From Terribacillus aidingensis (GTDB lineage Bacteria; Bacillota; Bacilli; Bacillales; Amphibacillaceae), in NCBI RefSeq assembly GCF_040703035.1, contig NZ_CP159996.1, positions 1,150,001-1,214,000 on the forward strand: DNA of 64,000 nt, read 5' to 3'. The notes beneath the pieces are model-generated. The model was not told the origin of the DNA. It ran no database searches and was given only the letters and a program-made list of their open reading frames with translations. The position numbers were made by a program, and so were the translations under genes. Of the stretch, positions 47,536-56,756 are shown piece after piece; positions within the stretch are counted from its first letter, which is position 1, and the number at the start of each line of letters is the position of its first letter.

Positions 47536-50500
47536 ATGGCACATAAAACACTGCTCATAGCATATAAAGATAAACTGCATAAATGCCATTTGCCAGAACA
47601 ATCAGGTCAGACTGTAATCATCGGGGATAAGCGCAAGGACCAGGTAACGATAGCTGGACTGACTACTGAGATAGAACTGGACTGGGACGGACAGAAACTA
47701 TCCTATCAGCAAGAGGAGATTCGTGCTGCTAAACAAATAGGGGAACTGCAGCTATATGTAATTGATACGAAAAAGTACAACATATTTGATATTGCTGGCC
47801 AGCAATCTGTCACATTCGGTGCAGCGACCTACAATGATATAAGTAAACAGCATTGGAAAGCCGATTTTGTACTAATGCGTGAAACAGGTGTGGATGGTTT
47901 TCGAATAGATTTACGTAGCGGAAGCATCTACCATAACTACCGCCTGCTCCAAGATGATGCACTGGTGGAAGATGGAGATATCCTGTTTGTAGATGGCGTC
48001 ATGATGACAATCTACACAGATACAATTGAAATCAACTCAAACGGAAGCTTGGATGCTTCGTTCATGGAATTGATCGGTCAAGAAAAACCATACGGCGGGG
48101 AGTATCCAGACTATCACCGTTCTCCGCGTATCATTTACCGGGAACCAGAAGAGCAACGAACCATTGCAAAACCAGCCAATAAGCCGAGTAAACCGAGTGA
48201 GCAGCTGGCGAGGAACATTGTACCGCCGCTGGTCATGATAGCGGCTTTAGTTGCTATTTCACTGGTTCAGCCTCGTGGGATTTTCATCATCGTTATGGTA
48301 ATCGCCACTTTGGTTACGGTCATCTTTTCCATTACGTCTTATGTGAAAAATGTGCGTAAATACAAAGCGGACATGAAACACAGAGAGGCAACGTATAAGA
48401 GCTACCTAAAGAGAAAAACGAAGGAACTATATCATGCAAGTGAAGAACAGCGACATGCGCTGCATTACCACTATCCTGATGTAGAGAAAATTTCGGGAAT
48501 GGCAGCTGCGACAGAAGCTCGTATTTATGAGAAGACACCTTACCACCATGATTTTTTGAACTTCCGTACAGGATTAGGGCGCGTGGATACAAGCTTTGAG
48601 ATTTCTTACAACGAGGAAGAATTCACACAGGAACAAGATGATTTGGTAGATGAAGCAAGACATTTACTAGACCAGTTCAAAGAATTGCATGATGTTCCGG
48701 TCATAACGTCCCTGACGAAGGGACCGGTTGGTTATATCGGGCAGAGAAAGCTTGTTCTGGAGCAGCTCCAGCTATTAGTGATGCAGCTTTCTTTATTCCA
48801 CAGTTATCATGATTTACAGTTCGTTACGATTTTCCCGGAAGAAGAAAAGCAAGAGTGGGATTGGATGCGCTGGCTGCCGCATGCAAGTGTGCGGGACATA
48901 AATGTTCGAGGCTTCATTTATCATGAACGTTCCCGCGACCAAGTACTCCATAGCTTGTATCAAGTGCTGAAAGAGCGGAAGCTGCAAGTGGATGAAAAAA
49001 GCAATTCGAATGAGAAGCTTTATTTCTCACCTCATTATGTTGTCCTTATTACCGATGAAAAGCTGATTTTGGATCATACAATTATGGAATTTTTCAATGA
49101 AGATCCAAGTCAATACGGTGTATCGCTAGTCTTCGTTCAAGATGTTATGCGAGCATTGCCGGAGCATGTGAAAACAGTCATCGATATCCGCGATAGCAAT
49201 GACGGAAAGATCATCCTAGAAGAGGCAGAGCTTGTAAACAAAGCGTTCAAACCAGATCATTTTCCGAAGGATTTCAATAAAGAAGCTGTCTCAAGAGCTT
49301 TGGCTCCACTAAACCATCTCCAAAACCTGAAGAATTCCATCCCAGAACAAGTAACGTTCCTGGAGATGTATGGAGTAGAGAAGGTGGAAGAATTAGCGAT
49401 ACAAGCACGCTGGCGCAAGAATGAGACATACAAGACTCTTGCTGTACCACTTGGACTGAGAGGAAAAGAAGATATTGTTCACCTTAATCTTCATGAGAAA
49501 GCACACGGTCCGCACGGATTGGTAGCGGGTACGACAGGATCTGGTAAATCGGAAATTATCCAGTCGTATATTCTTTCGCTTGCTGTAAACTTCCATCCTT
49601 ATGAAGTTGCATTCCTCCTGATTGACTATAAAGGAGGGGGAATGGCGAATCTGTTCCGCAAGCTGCCGCATTTGATGGGTACAATCACCAACTTGGATCG
49701 TGCACAATCAATGCGTGCTTTAGCTTCCATTAAAGCAGAGCTGCAAAAAAGACAGCGTCTGTTTGGCGAGTATAACGTCAACCATATTAACCAATATCAG
49801 AAGCTATTTAAACAAGGAAAAGCAGCTGAACCAATGCCGCATTTATTCCTTATTTCAGATGAGTTCGCCGAGCTGAAGTCCGAACAGCCGGATTTCATGA
49901 AGGAACTCGTTTCTACGGCCCGTATCGGACGTTCCTTGGGAATCCACTTGATTCTTGCGACACAAAAACCAAGTGGTGTAGTGGATGATCAAATCTGGTC
50001 CAACTCCAAGTTCAAGCTGGCATTGAAGGTACAGAATGCAAGCGATTCGAATGAAATTATCAAAACACCTGATGCAGCGGAAATCACACTGCCTGGCCGT
50101 GCTTATTTGCAAGTTGGAAACAATGAAATCTATGAACTGTTCCAGAGTGCATGGAGCGGAGCAGACTATATTCCGGATAAAAACGATGAAGACCATGTGG
50201 ATCTTACCATCTACAGCATCAATGATCTGGGGCAATATGACATTTTAACGGAAGATTTAAGCGGACTGGAGAAGAAGGAATCTATTGAAAAGATTCCATC
50301 AGAGCTTGATGCCATCATTGATCATATTGCGGATTACACAGAACAGCAGCGTATTGAACCTTTAGCACGCCCATGGCTGCCGCCTCTGCCAGAAAAGATT
50401 TTCGGGCCGGAACTTCACCCAGTTTCATTCCGTGATGCATGGAAAGAACCGAAAAAGCCTTTGGAGCCGATGATTGGTTTACTCGACCAGCCGGAAATGC

Positions 50501-51969
50501 AGCAGCAGATTCCATTGACGCTAAATCTATCCAAAGACGGACATATTGCTGTATTTGCGAGTCCAGGTTACGGGAAATCGACATTCCTACAGACAGTTGT
50601 CATGGATTTGGCGAGACAGCATAACCCGGAACATTTGCACGTGTATTTGCTTGACTTTGGTACGAATGGATTACTCCCATTAAAGAATCTGCCGCATGTA
50701 GCCGATACGTTCCTCGTCGATCAAGTCGAGAAAGTAGGCAAATTAATCCGAATGCTGAATGGGGTTATGAAGCAGCGTAAACAAAAGCTGAGCCAGTACA
50801 GTGTGGCGAACATAGGCTTGTTCGAAAAAGCAAGCGGGGAGACTGTACCGAATATCTGTATTGTGATTGATAACTATGAGTCTGTCAGAGACAGTGATTT
50901 CGGTGACGATTTCGAGAAGGTAATCACACAGATTGCCCGGGAAGGTGCCAGCATCGGAATTCATCTGATTATCAGTGCCGGGCGCCAAAGTGCGATGCGC
51001 ATGCCTTTGCTGTCCAATATCAAGACACAAATCGCTTTGTACCTGATTGAGTCCAACGAAGCAAGATCGATTGTAGGACGCACCGATATAGAAATTGAAG
51101 AAATCGCAGGCCGAGGTCTTGTGAAAATGGAGGAACCAGCATTATTCCAGACCATGCTGCCTGAACACGGGGAAGAAGCATTGGAAATCCTTGATCGGAT
51201 ACAGGATCTAGCTAAAGACATGAACGAAGTATGGGATGGAGACTATCCGGATGCTATCCCGATGATGCCAGAAGGTGTTGTGGACTTCCTTGAATTCAAG
51301 GAACAGCGTCGTACCAAACGGATATTGGAAGAGAAGAAAGTGCCGCTTGGGCTTGATTTTGAAGAAGTATTGCCTGTTGCCTATAATCCGGCGCAATATG
51401 ATCACATGACCGTTATCAGCGATCGGAAAGATGGATTGGATCGTATGATCAGATCTGTCGCGAAGAACGTTACCTTACTGAAAGATGTGTATCAAACGAT
51501 GCTTATTGATACAGCAGATCAGGATATGGCTGACGTAGGGAAAGACATGCATGCTTATGTGTCTGAATCAATCGGTATCTCAACTATCAAAAATGAGCTT
51601 ATAAATGAGATCAAGCAACGAAATTCAGATGGAGTATCGGAACCAAAATGGCTTGTTCAAATTGCAGACCTGCAGGACTTCACGGAACGTGCCGGACTTA
51701 CTCTTGAAGAAGCTACTCTCATGATGGAACGCGGCAGCAAAGCGGGCATTCATTTCATAATTTGCAGCGATTACAACTATATCGGTATCAGTTATGAACA
51801 AGTTCCTAAATATCTTCGCAGCCAAGCTATCTTCGGACTCGTCGGCATGCGCCTGGGCGATCAGGATCTTTTCAAACAGCCATTCATCCGCCAGGAGAAA
51901 TATCCAGAACCATACGAATGCTATGTTGCCATGGATCATCAGCATGTGAAAGTGAAAATTCCAGAATAG
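47536..51969 (+). CDS. essC: T7SS FtsK/SpoIIIE ATPase EssC/YukBA
   Basis: 1477 residues, the motor and recognition subunit. Tandem FHA-like N-terminal domains (1-190), two membrane helices (about 227-270), a conserved linker, then three FtsK-like ATPase domains: D1 with GTTGSGKSE near residue 665, D2 with ASPGYGKST near 1008, and a degenerate D3 beginning about 1290 (VISDRKDGLD lacks a normal P-loop). The C-terminal variant region of EssC is known to match the local effector set, fitting the cargo genes immediately downstream. GAGGAAGAAG lies before the ATG. Confidence 0.95.
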   Translation: MAHKTLLIAYKDKLHKCHLPEQSGQTVIIGDKRKDQVTIAGLTTEIELDWDGQKLSYQQEEIRAAKQIGELQLYVIDTKKYNIFDIAGQQSVTFGAATYNDISKQHWKADFVLMRETGVDGFRIDLRSGSIYHNYRLLQDDALVEDGDILFVDGVMMTIYTDTIEINSNGSLDASFMELIGQEKPYGGEYPDYHRSPRIIYREPEEQRTIAKPANKPSKPSEQLARNIVPPLVMIAALVAISLVQPRGIFIIVMVIATLVTVIFSITSYVKNVRKYKADMKHREATYKSYLKRKTKELYHASEEQRHALHYHYPDVEKISGMAAATEARIYEKTPYHHDFLNFRTGLGRVDTSFEISYNEEEFTQEQDDLVDEARHLLDQFKELHDVPVITSLTKGPVGYIGQRKLVLEQLQLLVMQLSLFHSYHDLQFVTIFPEEEKQEWDWMRWLPHASVRDINVRGFIYHERSRDQVLHSLYQVLKERKLQVDEKSNSNEKLYFSPHYVVLITDEKLILDHTIMEFFNEDPSQYGVSLVFVQDVMRALPEHVKTVIDIRDSNDGKIILEEAELVNKAFKPDHFPKDFNKEAVSRALAPLNHLQNLKNSIPEQVTFLEMYGVEKVEELAIQARWRKNETYKTLAVPLGLRGKEDIVHLNLHEKAHGPHGLVAGTTGSGKSEIIQSYILSLAVNFHPYEVAFLLIDYKGGGMANLFRKLPHLMGTITNLDRAQSMRALASIKAELQKRQRLFGEYNVNHINQYQKLFKQGKAAEPMPHLFLISDEFAELKSEQPDFMKELVSTARIGRSLGIHLILATQKPSGVVDDQIWSNSKFKLALKVQNASDSNEIIKTPDAAEITLPGRAYLQVGNNEIYELFQSAWSGADYIPDKNDEDHVDLTIYSINDLGQYDILTEDLSGLEKKESIEKIPSELDAIIDHIADYTEQQRIEPLARPWLPPLPEKIFGPELHPVSFRDAWKEPKKPLEPMIGLLDQPEMQQQIPLTLNLSKDGHIAVFASPGYGKSTFLQTVVMDLARQHNPEHLHVYLLDFGTNGLLPLKNLPHVADTFLVDQVEKVGKLIRMLNGVMKQRKQKLSQYSVANIGLFEKASGETVPNICIVIDNYESVRDSDFGDDFEKVITQIAREGASIGIHLIISAGRQSAMRMPLLSNIKTQIALYLIESNEARSIVGRTDIEIEEIAGRGLVKMEEPALFQTMLPEHGEEALEILDRIQDLAKDMNEVWDGDYPDAIPMMPEGVVDFLEFKEQRRTKRILEEKKVPLGLDFEEVLPVAYNPAQYDHMTVISDRKDGLDRMIRSVAKNVTLLKDVYQTMLIDTADQDMADVGKDMHAYVSESIGISTIKNELINEIKQRNSDGVSEPKWLVQIADLQDFTERAGLTLEEATLMMERGSKAGIHFIICSDYNYIGISYEQVPKYLRSQAIFGLVGMRLGDQDLFKQPFIRQEKYPEPYECYVAMDHQHVKVKIPE

Positions 51970-51982
51970 GAGGAGCTTATCC

Positions 51983-52402
51983 TTGAGTAAGAATTTGAGC
52001 ATTTTGCAATCACGCAAGCGGTCCCTTTTGAATGGAATTAGTGATGCAAGAAGTCAAGCACAAAGCTGGGGCGATAAAATTACTCGCCTCCAGCAGGCTT
52101 CTAACAGTCTTCAGTCAGATATAACAGCATTGGAAGCAGATAAAGGCAAAATTGACACCTACGAAATCGATGTAAGACGCTGGAAAGGCAAAGAAGAAAC
52201 CCGCTTTTTCGATGCCTATGCCGAGTACAAAGATCAAGTCCAGCTCTTCGTCAAAAAGACAAAGCAAGCAAAAGAAACAATAGATGATGAAATTGTTCGC
52301 TGTGAAGCGAATCGTGCTAGTTGTCTGGCTAGTGCTGAAAACTTGTCTATGTCTTTAAGCACTGTGGAAGGTAGGATTAGACAAGAGATGAAGAAGGAGT
52401 GA
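51983..52402 (+). CDS. DUF5082/YwqH-like LXG accessory protein
   Basis: 139 residues, almost entirely helical with heptad patterns (ITRLQQASNSLQSDITALEAD) and a central Trp-Lys-Gly turn (RRWKGKEETRFF) that recalls the WXG turn. It corresponds to YwqH in B. subtilis, first gene of the ywqHIJK LXG toxin operon. Such LXG-associated alpha-helical proteins bind the LXG domain and help target it to EssC. TTG start with AGGAGGAG, 13 bp after essC. Confidence 0.85.
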   Translation: MSKNLSILQSRKRSLLNGISDARSQAQSWGDKITRLQQASNSLQSDITALEADKGKIDTYEIDVRRWKGKEETRFFDAYAEYKDQVQLFVKKTKQAKETIDDEIVRCEANRASCLASAENLSMSLSTVEGRIRQEMKKE

Positions 52403-52406
52403 GGAT

Positions 52407-52676
52407 ATGGGGAAAGAAGTAGCTATTAATATGGAAGTATTTGAATCCAATGTCAGCAGTCTAAAGGCATCGGCAGAATCATTGCTTTTTAGCCAGCATA
52501 AAAGCTATACACTGGAAAAAACAAATATAGCACCATTTACGAAGGATTTGGAACAAATGGTAAAAGCTATTGAACTCTTAGATAAATACCAGTCATTCCT
52601 GACACAAGATATCCAAACATTAAAAGAGGTCGGAGAAACAATGCGGGACACTGACGAGCAGCTAGGTAAGAAATAA
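52407..52676 (+). CDS. DUF5344/YwqI-like LXG accessory protein
   Basis: 89 residues, helical, starting MGKEVAINMEVFESNVSSL, the pattern of YwqI-type proteins. No WXG turn is visible. It probably pairs with the preceding protein and the LXG effector to form the export complex. AAGGAG lies before the ATG, four bases after the previous stop. Confidence 0.8.
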   Translation: MGKEVAINMEVFESNVSSLKASAESLLFSQHKSYTLEKTNIAPFTKDLEQMVKAIELLDKYQSFLTQDIQTLKEVGETMRDTDEQLGKK

Positions 52677-52719
52677 GAACAACAGTCCGCTTAATAAATA
52701 GTTCTTGGAGGGTTGAATA

Positions 52720-54201
52720 ATGGGAAATAAAGTGGACATGAGTGAGGTTAATCGCTTTTCAAAGGACTTAGCCAATATCTCAAGTAATATTACAGAAGTT
52801 TTGGAACAAATAAATTCTGATTTAGAAAAAATAATAAGTATGGATTCCTTTAGTGGAGAAGCAGCAGATAAGGCAAAAAGCTATTATACCAATGTACATG
52901 GAACCACCATAAAGCTGTTTCAGGATTTATGGAGTGAATTAGAGGTAAATATAACCAACCATATAGAGACTTTTGCTACTGTCGTAGATACAGATAAAGC
53001 CGCTATTATTGAGAGTGATTACCTAACTGAATCAAGCACAGAGATTGAAACACAGCATAGTGCACTAGAATCAGAAGAATCATCAGTTCATAAAACAATT
53101 GATAGTATTTTAGACATTTGCCACGTAAATAAACCGACTTTAGCGACAGCAACAACAAATAAAGAAAAAGCAATAGAAATTATAAAAACGACTCATGACA
53201 ATTTGGAGAGCTTTAAAAGTAACGGTAAAGACGAAATAGAGCAGTTGGATAGTGTCATGGAAGACATCAGGAAAGCTATGGATGAAGCAGGTAAGGAATC
53301 CGGTACTAAGCGATTTGATACAGGTATTGATGGGGAGAAGGTATTAGCTATTTTAAGCAAAGCTGTGACAAATCTAACGTATGCAAAAGATTTAACTGCA
53401 GGTTATACATCTAATAAACCGGTTATCCAAGCAGCTAAGGACTTGGGATTAAATGTTGTAAAAACAAAAGATAAAAATACTGGCAAGCCAATTTATCGTA
53501 TAAGTGCTACCGAAGAAGCATTAAGAAAATTAGGTGTTGAACCTGATCCTCATGCGTTACGTGCATTAGGGCATAAAAAAAATGGTAATGTTAAAGCGCA
53601 CTGGAGTGAGAGAACTAGAATACGTTATCTCAAGAAAGCACCTTTACGCTATTATAATGAGAAGACGGGAAAGCATATATGGTCTGTGACTGGTAAACGT
53701 GTACTTGAAAAATATCCTCAGTTAGAGGCATGGAATGAAAAGGCAGGAATGCTAGATAAAATAAAGGATGTTTCTAAAGTAACAGGTAAAGAAACACTCA
53801 AGGGTCTCAAAGATAGTGTTGTTCCTGATATTAAAAGTTTTGCTTCAAGCTCCGGAGGCGTTGTAAAAGGGGCAGCGAAGTCTTTAGGTCCAATAGGGAC
53901 AGGCTTAAGTTATTATAGTAATTATAATGATGCTAAGAAAGGTGGACTCTCAGGTGGTGATGCAGTTTCTCGGGCAGTTCAGGATACTGTTATTGACACT
54001 ACGGTAAGTACAACGGTTCAAGCGACTCTTACCACTTTGGGGACGGTTGCAATTCCGATCCCAGGTGTAGGAACTGCAATCGGTGCAGGTTTAGGGGTGC
54101 TAACAAATATAGGTCTGAATATGAAATTTGGGAAGAGTAAAAAATCTGTTATGGATCGTACGAAAGATACTTTTCATAAGATTAAGGGTTGGTTTAGCTA
54201 A
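52720..54201 (+). CDS. LXG-domain T7SS effector with glycine-zipper C-terminus (predicted pore-former)
   Basis: 493 residues. The N-terminal ~230 residues are helical and of LXG type (for example SFSGEAADKAKSYYTNVH near 46). A middle region (about 235-340) is basic and aromatic (RTRIRYLKKAPLRYYNEKTG) with no recognised enzyme motif. The last ~125 residues hold Gly/Ala-rich hydrophobic stretches, TVAIPIPGVGTAIGAGLGVL at about 446-465 having the GxxxG spacing of a glycine zipper. This resembles membrane-active T7SS toxins such as TspA and TelE rather than nucleases. No catalytic residues are seen. The strong GGAGGG site and neighbours support expression. Confidence 0.8.
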   Translation: MGNKVDMSEVNRFSKDLANISSNITEVLEQINSDLEKIISMDSFSGEAADKAKSYYTNVHGTTIKLFQDLWSELEVNITNHIETFATVVDTDKAAIIESDYLTESSTEIETQHSALESEESSVHKTIDSILDICHVNKPTLATATTNKEKAIEIIKTTHDNLESFKSNGKDEIEQLDSVMEDIRKAMDEAGKESGTKRFDTGIDGEKVLAILSKAVTNLTYAKDLTAGYTSNKPVIQAAKDLGLNVVKTKDKNTGKPIYRISATEEALRKLGVEPDPHALRALGHKKNGNVKAHWSERTRIRYLKKAPLRYYNEKTGKHIWSVTGKRVLEKYPQLEAWNEKAGMLDKIKDVSKVTGKETLKGLKDSVVPDIKSFASSSGGVVKGAAKSLGPIGTGLSYYSNYNDAKKGGLSGGDAVSRAVQDTVIDTTVSTTVQATLTTLGTVAIPIPGVGTAIGAGLGVLTNIGLNMKFGKSKKSVMDRTKDTFHKIKGWFS

Positions 54202-54215
54202 GGAGGTAAGAATCA

Positions 54216-54986
54216 TTGAAACAATTTAATGAACAGGACTTTGCTGTATTAAGAAAAACGCTAGAATCAGGAAGGCAAAGTCCATCTATGTTAGGAGGAG
54301 TATTAATATTATCTATTATTATGACTCCAATATTATTTTTAATAACATACATTGTAATGTACGATCAATCTACTTATCCATATAAAGATTTATTATTAGA
54401 AATTCATTTATATATGTCTATTTTAATATGCATCTTTTCAATATTATTCGCGATACCAACTATTTATAGAAGGTTTGAAAGAATACAGTACCTTATAATT
54501 ATTATCGTTTCTCAAAATATATTTGCTTGGTTGCCGTTAGTTGCTTGTTTATTCTTAATCGGAAAAGACCCAGGAATGAACACGAGTGACTTAATTTGGT
54601 TAACCATCTTCTGTTTAATAGTAGGAATTATTATTTTCGCAGTAACGTTAATTCGCTTTTATGGGTTACTGAAGAAGGGCGCATATAGATTAGGGACTTC
54701 TAGAGATAGAAATAGATCGGTTTTAGAAGATTTGGTTTCCAAAAATAAGATAACTATTATTCTCGCTAGCGTTGGACTAGTTTACATAATCCAATTCTTG
54801 ATTAGAAGTTTAGATTATTTGGCTATTGATACTATTGTGTTTAGCGTTATAGGATTATTAATTTACTTTGCAATGCAATTCGTTCTTCCTGAACAGCTGG
54901 TAATGTTATATTGCAAATATAAGTTCGAGAGTTTTAATCATAATAAAAAGGGTGGCTTAAAACCCATGAAAGTAAAGAGAGTATAG
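54216..54986 (+). CDS. polytopic membrane protein, likely immunity protein
   Basis: 256 residues, about six membrane helices (near 25-48, 62-82, 90-117, 123-150, 178-196, 203-225), ending in a basic tail. No family is recognised. It starts 14 bp after the LXG effector with a strong AAGGAGG and a TTG start. Membrane-depolarising T7SS toxins (TspA, TelE) are neutralised by polytopic membrane immunity proteins encoded directly downstream, so this position and topology make immunity the leading hypothesis. It is notably AT-rich. Confidence 0.7.
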   Translation: MKQFNEQDFAVLRKTLESGRQSPSMLGGVLILSIIMTPILFLITYIVMYDQSTYPYKDLLLEIHLYMSILICIFSILFAIPTIYRRFERIQYLIIIIVSQNIFAWLPLVACLFLIGKDPGMNTSDLIWLTIFCLIVGIIIFAVTLIRFYGLLKKGAYRLGTSRDRNRSVLEDLVSKNKITIILASVGLVYIIQFLIRSLDYLAIDTIVFSVIGLLIYFAMQFVLPEQLVMLYCKYKFESFNHNKKGGLKPMKVKRV

Positions 54987-55074
54987 AAGTATGCAGACCG
55001 GTTAACTTTCCCTCATAAATATTTAAGGTTTAATAGCTTGAACAACCATTATCAAAAATGAAAGGAACCACCAA

Positions 55075-55530
55075 ATGAACCTTGAAATTAAGCAGTTATA
55101 CTTTACGAATGTACTAATATATAAAAATACAATGTTACGTGAAGACTGGCAAGATGGTGTAGTTATTATGGAAAATTTCATCCTGAACGAAGATATTTAC
55201 CGGAATGGTCCGGTTTTCTTTTCTGTAAAATCAGTTGATAATGAACCCAAGTATGGACAATTTGAATATTATCTACCGGTAAATGAATGGGTAGAACTTG
55301 AGGGACATCCGAAATTCCGCTTTGAATCAGAAATAGAAATAGGAGAGGCATTAGTGTTACGGCAGGCATCGGAAGAAATGGATTTTCAAACAGCATACTC
55401 TAAGATCACGGAATATGCAGATTTAAAAGGCATTGAGTTGGAAGACTCGTTCTATTGTTTTTTACTAGAAGTCTACGAGGACATTATTATTGATGTATAC
55501 GTACCAATAAAGCGGGGTGATTCCAATTGA
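55075..55530 (+). CDS. LXG-locus associated protein, possibly DUF5085-like (copy 1)
   Basis: 151 residues, soluble, acidic; a mixed alpha/beta pattern (NLEIKQLYFTNVLIY, then PVFFSVKSVD and a C-terminal IIIDVYVPI). It shares layout with the next ORF: an N-terminal strand, a substrate-free central ...FFS.... strand, an acidic region and a C-terminal strand. DUF5085-like proteins occur near LXG toxins in Bacillus and Listeria, but the assignment is tentative. AAAGGA precedes the ATG. It overlaps the next gene by four bases. Confidence 0.65.
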   Translation: MNLEIKQLYFTNVLIYKNTMLREDWQDGVVIMENFILNEDIYRNGPVFFSVKSVDNEPKYGQFEYYLPVNEWVELEGHPKFRFESEIEIGEALVLRQASEEMDFQTAYSKITEYADLKGIELEDSFYCFLLEVYEDIIIDVYVPIKRGDSN

Positions 55531-56003
55531 TAACGAATCACAAGTTTGCTTATCGTAATGTAGCTTCAAAGTATTATGCTTTCCGACCTGAAGAAATCGA
55601 TAAGGCCATGGACGACTTTAGAGAAATCTTAGAAGGAAGCGGTCTGCATTTGTCTGGAAATATGTTCTTCTCTATTATAAGTGATCCACAGAGTGAAATT
55701 ATGACGGCAGAGATTTTTTTAACAGTAGATGAAGGTACAATAAAAGGTTACATTAATCCAGAGGAAGAGGTTAGATTCCGGAGTTATTTCACACTTAGTC
55801 CCATGTTGATGACGAGAATAATGGAAGACTTTGACCAGAAATCCCAAGAAAAGTATTGGGAGCTAATAGGGTATCTACAAGTGAATCAATTGGAGCAAAG
55901 CACACCAGTTTTTGTTGAGTACAAAAACAGCTTGTCTGGAATTAATTACGTAGAGATGAGTGTAGGCTACGCGATAAATTTAAACGATTATGTTATTGAG
56001 TGA
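55527..56003 (+). CDS. LXG-locus associated protein, possibly DUF5085-like (copy 2)
   Basis: 158 residues, paralogous in layout to the preceding ORF (NHKFAYRNVASKYYAF, NMFFSIISDP, SVGYAINLNDY). Start is TTG overlapping the previous stop (TTGATAA). Together they would form a coupled pair, perhaps a heterodimer serving as a chaperone, adaptor or extra immunity. No membrane segment or enzymatic motif. A terminator oriented to the opposite strand lies just beyond. Confidence 0.65.
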   Translation: MITNHKFAYRNVASKYYAFRPEEIDKAMDDFREILEGSGLHLSGNMFFSIISDPQSEIMTAEIFLTVDEGTIKGYINPEEEVRFRSYFTLSPMLMTRIMEDFDQKSQEKYWELIGYLQVNQLEQSTPVFVEYKNSLSGINYVEMSVGYAINLNDYVIE

Positions 56004-56020
56004 TTTTGTTAATTACTACA

Positions 56021-56050
56021 TAAAAAAAGAGCATGCTCCCGGCATGCTCC
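56021..56050 (-). terminator. terminator of the SRAP gene
   Basis: On the minus strand GAGCATGC and GCATGCTC pair around a five-base loop, followed by seven T residues. It may also end the T7SS cargo transcript from the other side. Confidence 0.8.
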
Positions 56051-56052
56051 AT

Positions 56053-56715
56053 TCACAATGGATTTATCAATTCCTCACTATTATTCCTCGGCGAATTAAC
56101 AAGCGTAGAAACAGGGTAAGCCGTCAATTCCTCGGAATAAGGTTTCAATAATTCCTGCAATTTATCTGGATCTTGCTGTTCCCGGTCGAGCCATTTGTCC
56201 TGAGAGGCAGCTGACAGTATAACTGGCATTCGGTTATGGATCTGCTGCATGAAGCTGTTTGCTTCGGTTGTGATGATGGTGCAGGTGAAGATGTTGCTGC
56301 CATCTTCATCCTGCCATTTCTCCCACAGTCCTGCGAATGTGAGTGGGTTTTTATCTTTGCGCTGGATGCGCATGGGCTGTTTTTTGCCGTCTTCGGTTTT
56401 CCATTCGTAGAAGCTGTCAGCGGGAATGAGGCAGCGCTGTTTCTGAAATGCTTTCTTGAAGCTGCGTTTTTCCAGCAGTGTTTCGGATCTGGCATTGATC
56501 ATTTTGCTGCCGATCTTCTTATCTGGTGCCCAAGGCGGGATGAGTCCCCAGCGCAGGGTTCCGAGCCGGCGTTTGGTCCCGTCATGGATGACTGCTGCAA
56601 TTTGCTGCGTTGGAGCGATATTGTAGCTTGGTTCGAGTGCTTCCATCTCTGAGACAGCATCATAGGTTCGCAGGAGCTCTTCCCAGGGAGTGAGTAATGT
56701 AAATCTGCCGCACAT
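56053..56715 (-). CDS. SOS response-associated peptidase (SRAP/HMCES/YedK)
   Basis: 220 residues. Start at MCGRF, whose Cys2 becomes N-terminal and forms the covalent thiazolidine with abasic sites in single-stranded DNA; a longer upstream frame is not credible because AAAGGAGAG sits right before this ATG. Other active-site residues are present: Asn in MINARSET, Glu in ADSFYEWK and His in IHNRMPVIL. It protects abasic sites at replication forks. Transcribed away from the T7SS, towards its cargo. Confidence 0.93.
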   Translation of the reverse strand: MCGRFTLLTPWEELLRTYDAVSEMEALEPSYNIAPTQQIAAVIHDGTKRRLGTLRWGLIPPWAPDKKIGSKMINARSETLLEKRSFKKAFQKQRCLIPADSFYEWKTEDGKKQPMRIQRKDKNPLTFAGLWEKWQDEDGSNIFTCTIITTEANSFMQQIHNRMPVILSAASQDKWLDREQQDPDKLQELLKPYSEELTAYPVSTLVNSPRNNSEELINPL

Positions 56716-56756
56716 CTTCATCTCTCCTTTTTTCTCCATTATAACCCTTCTGCCGT

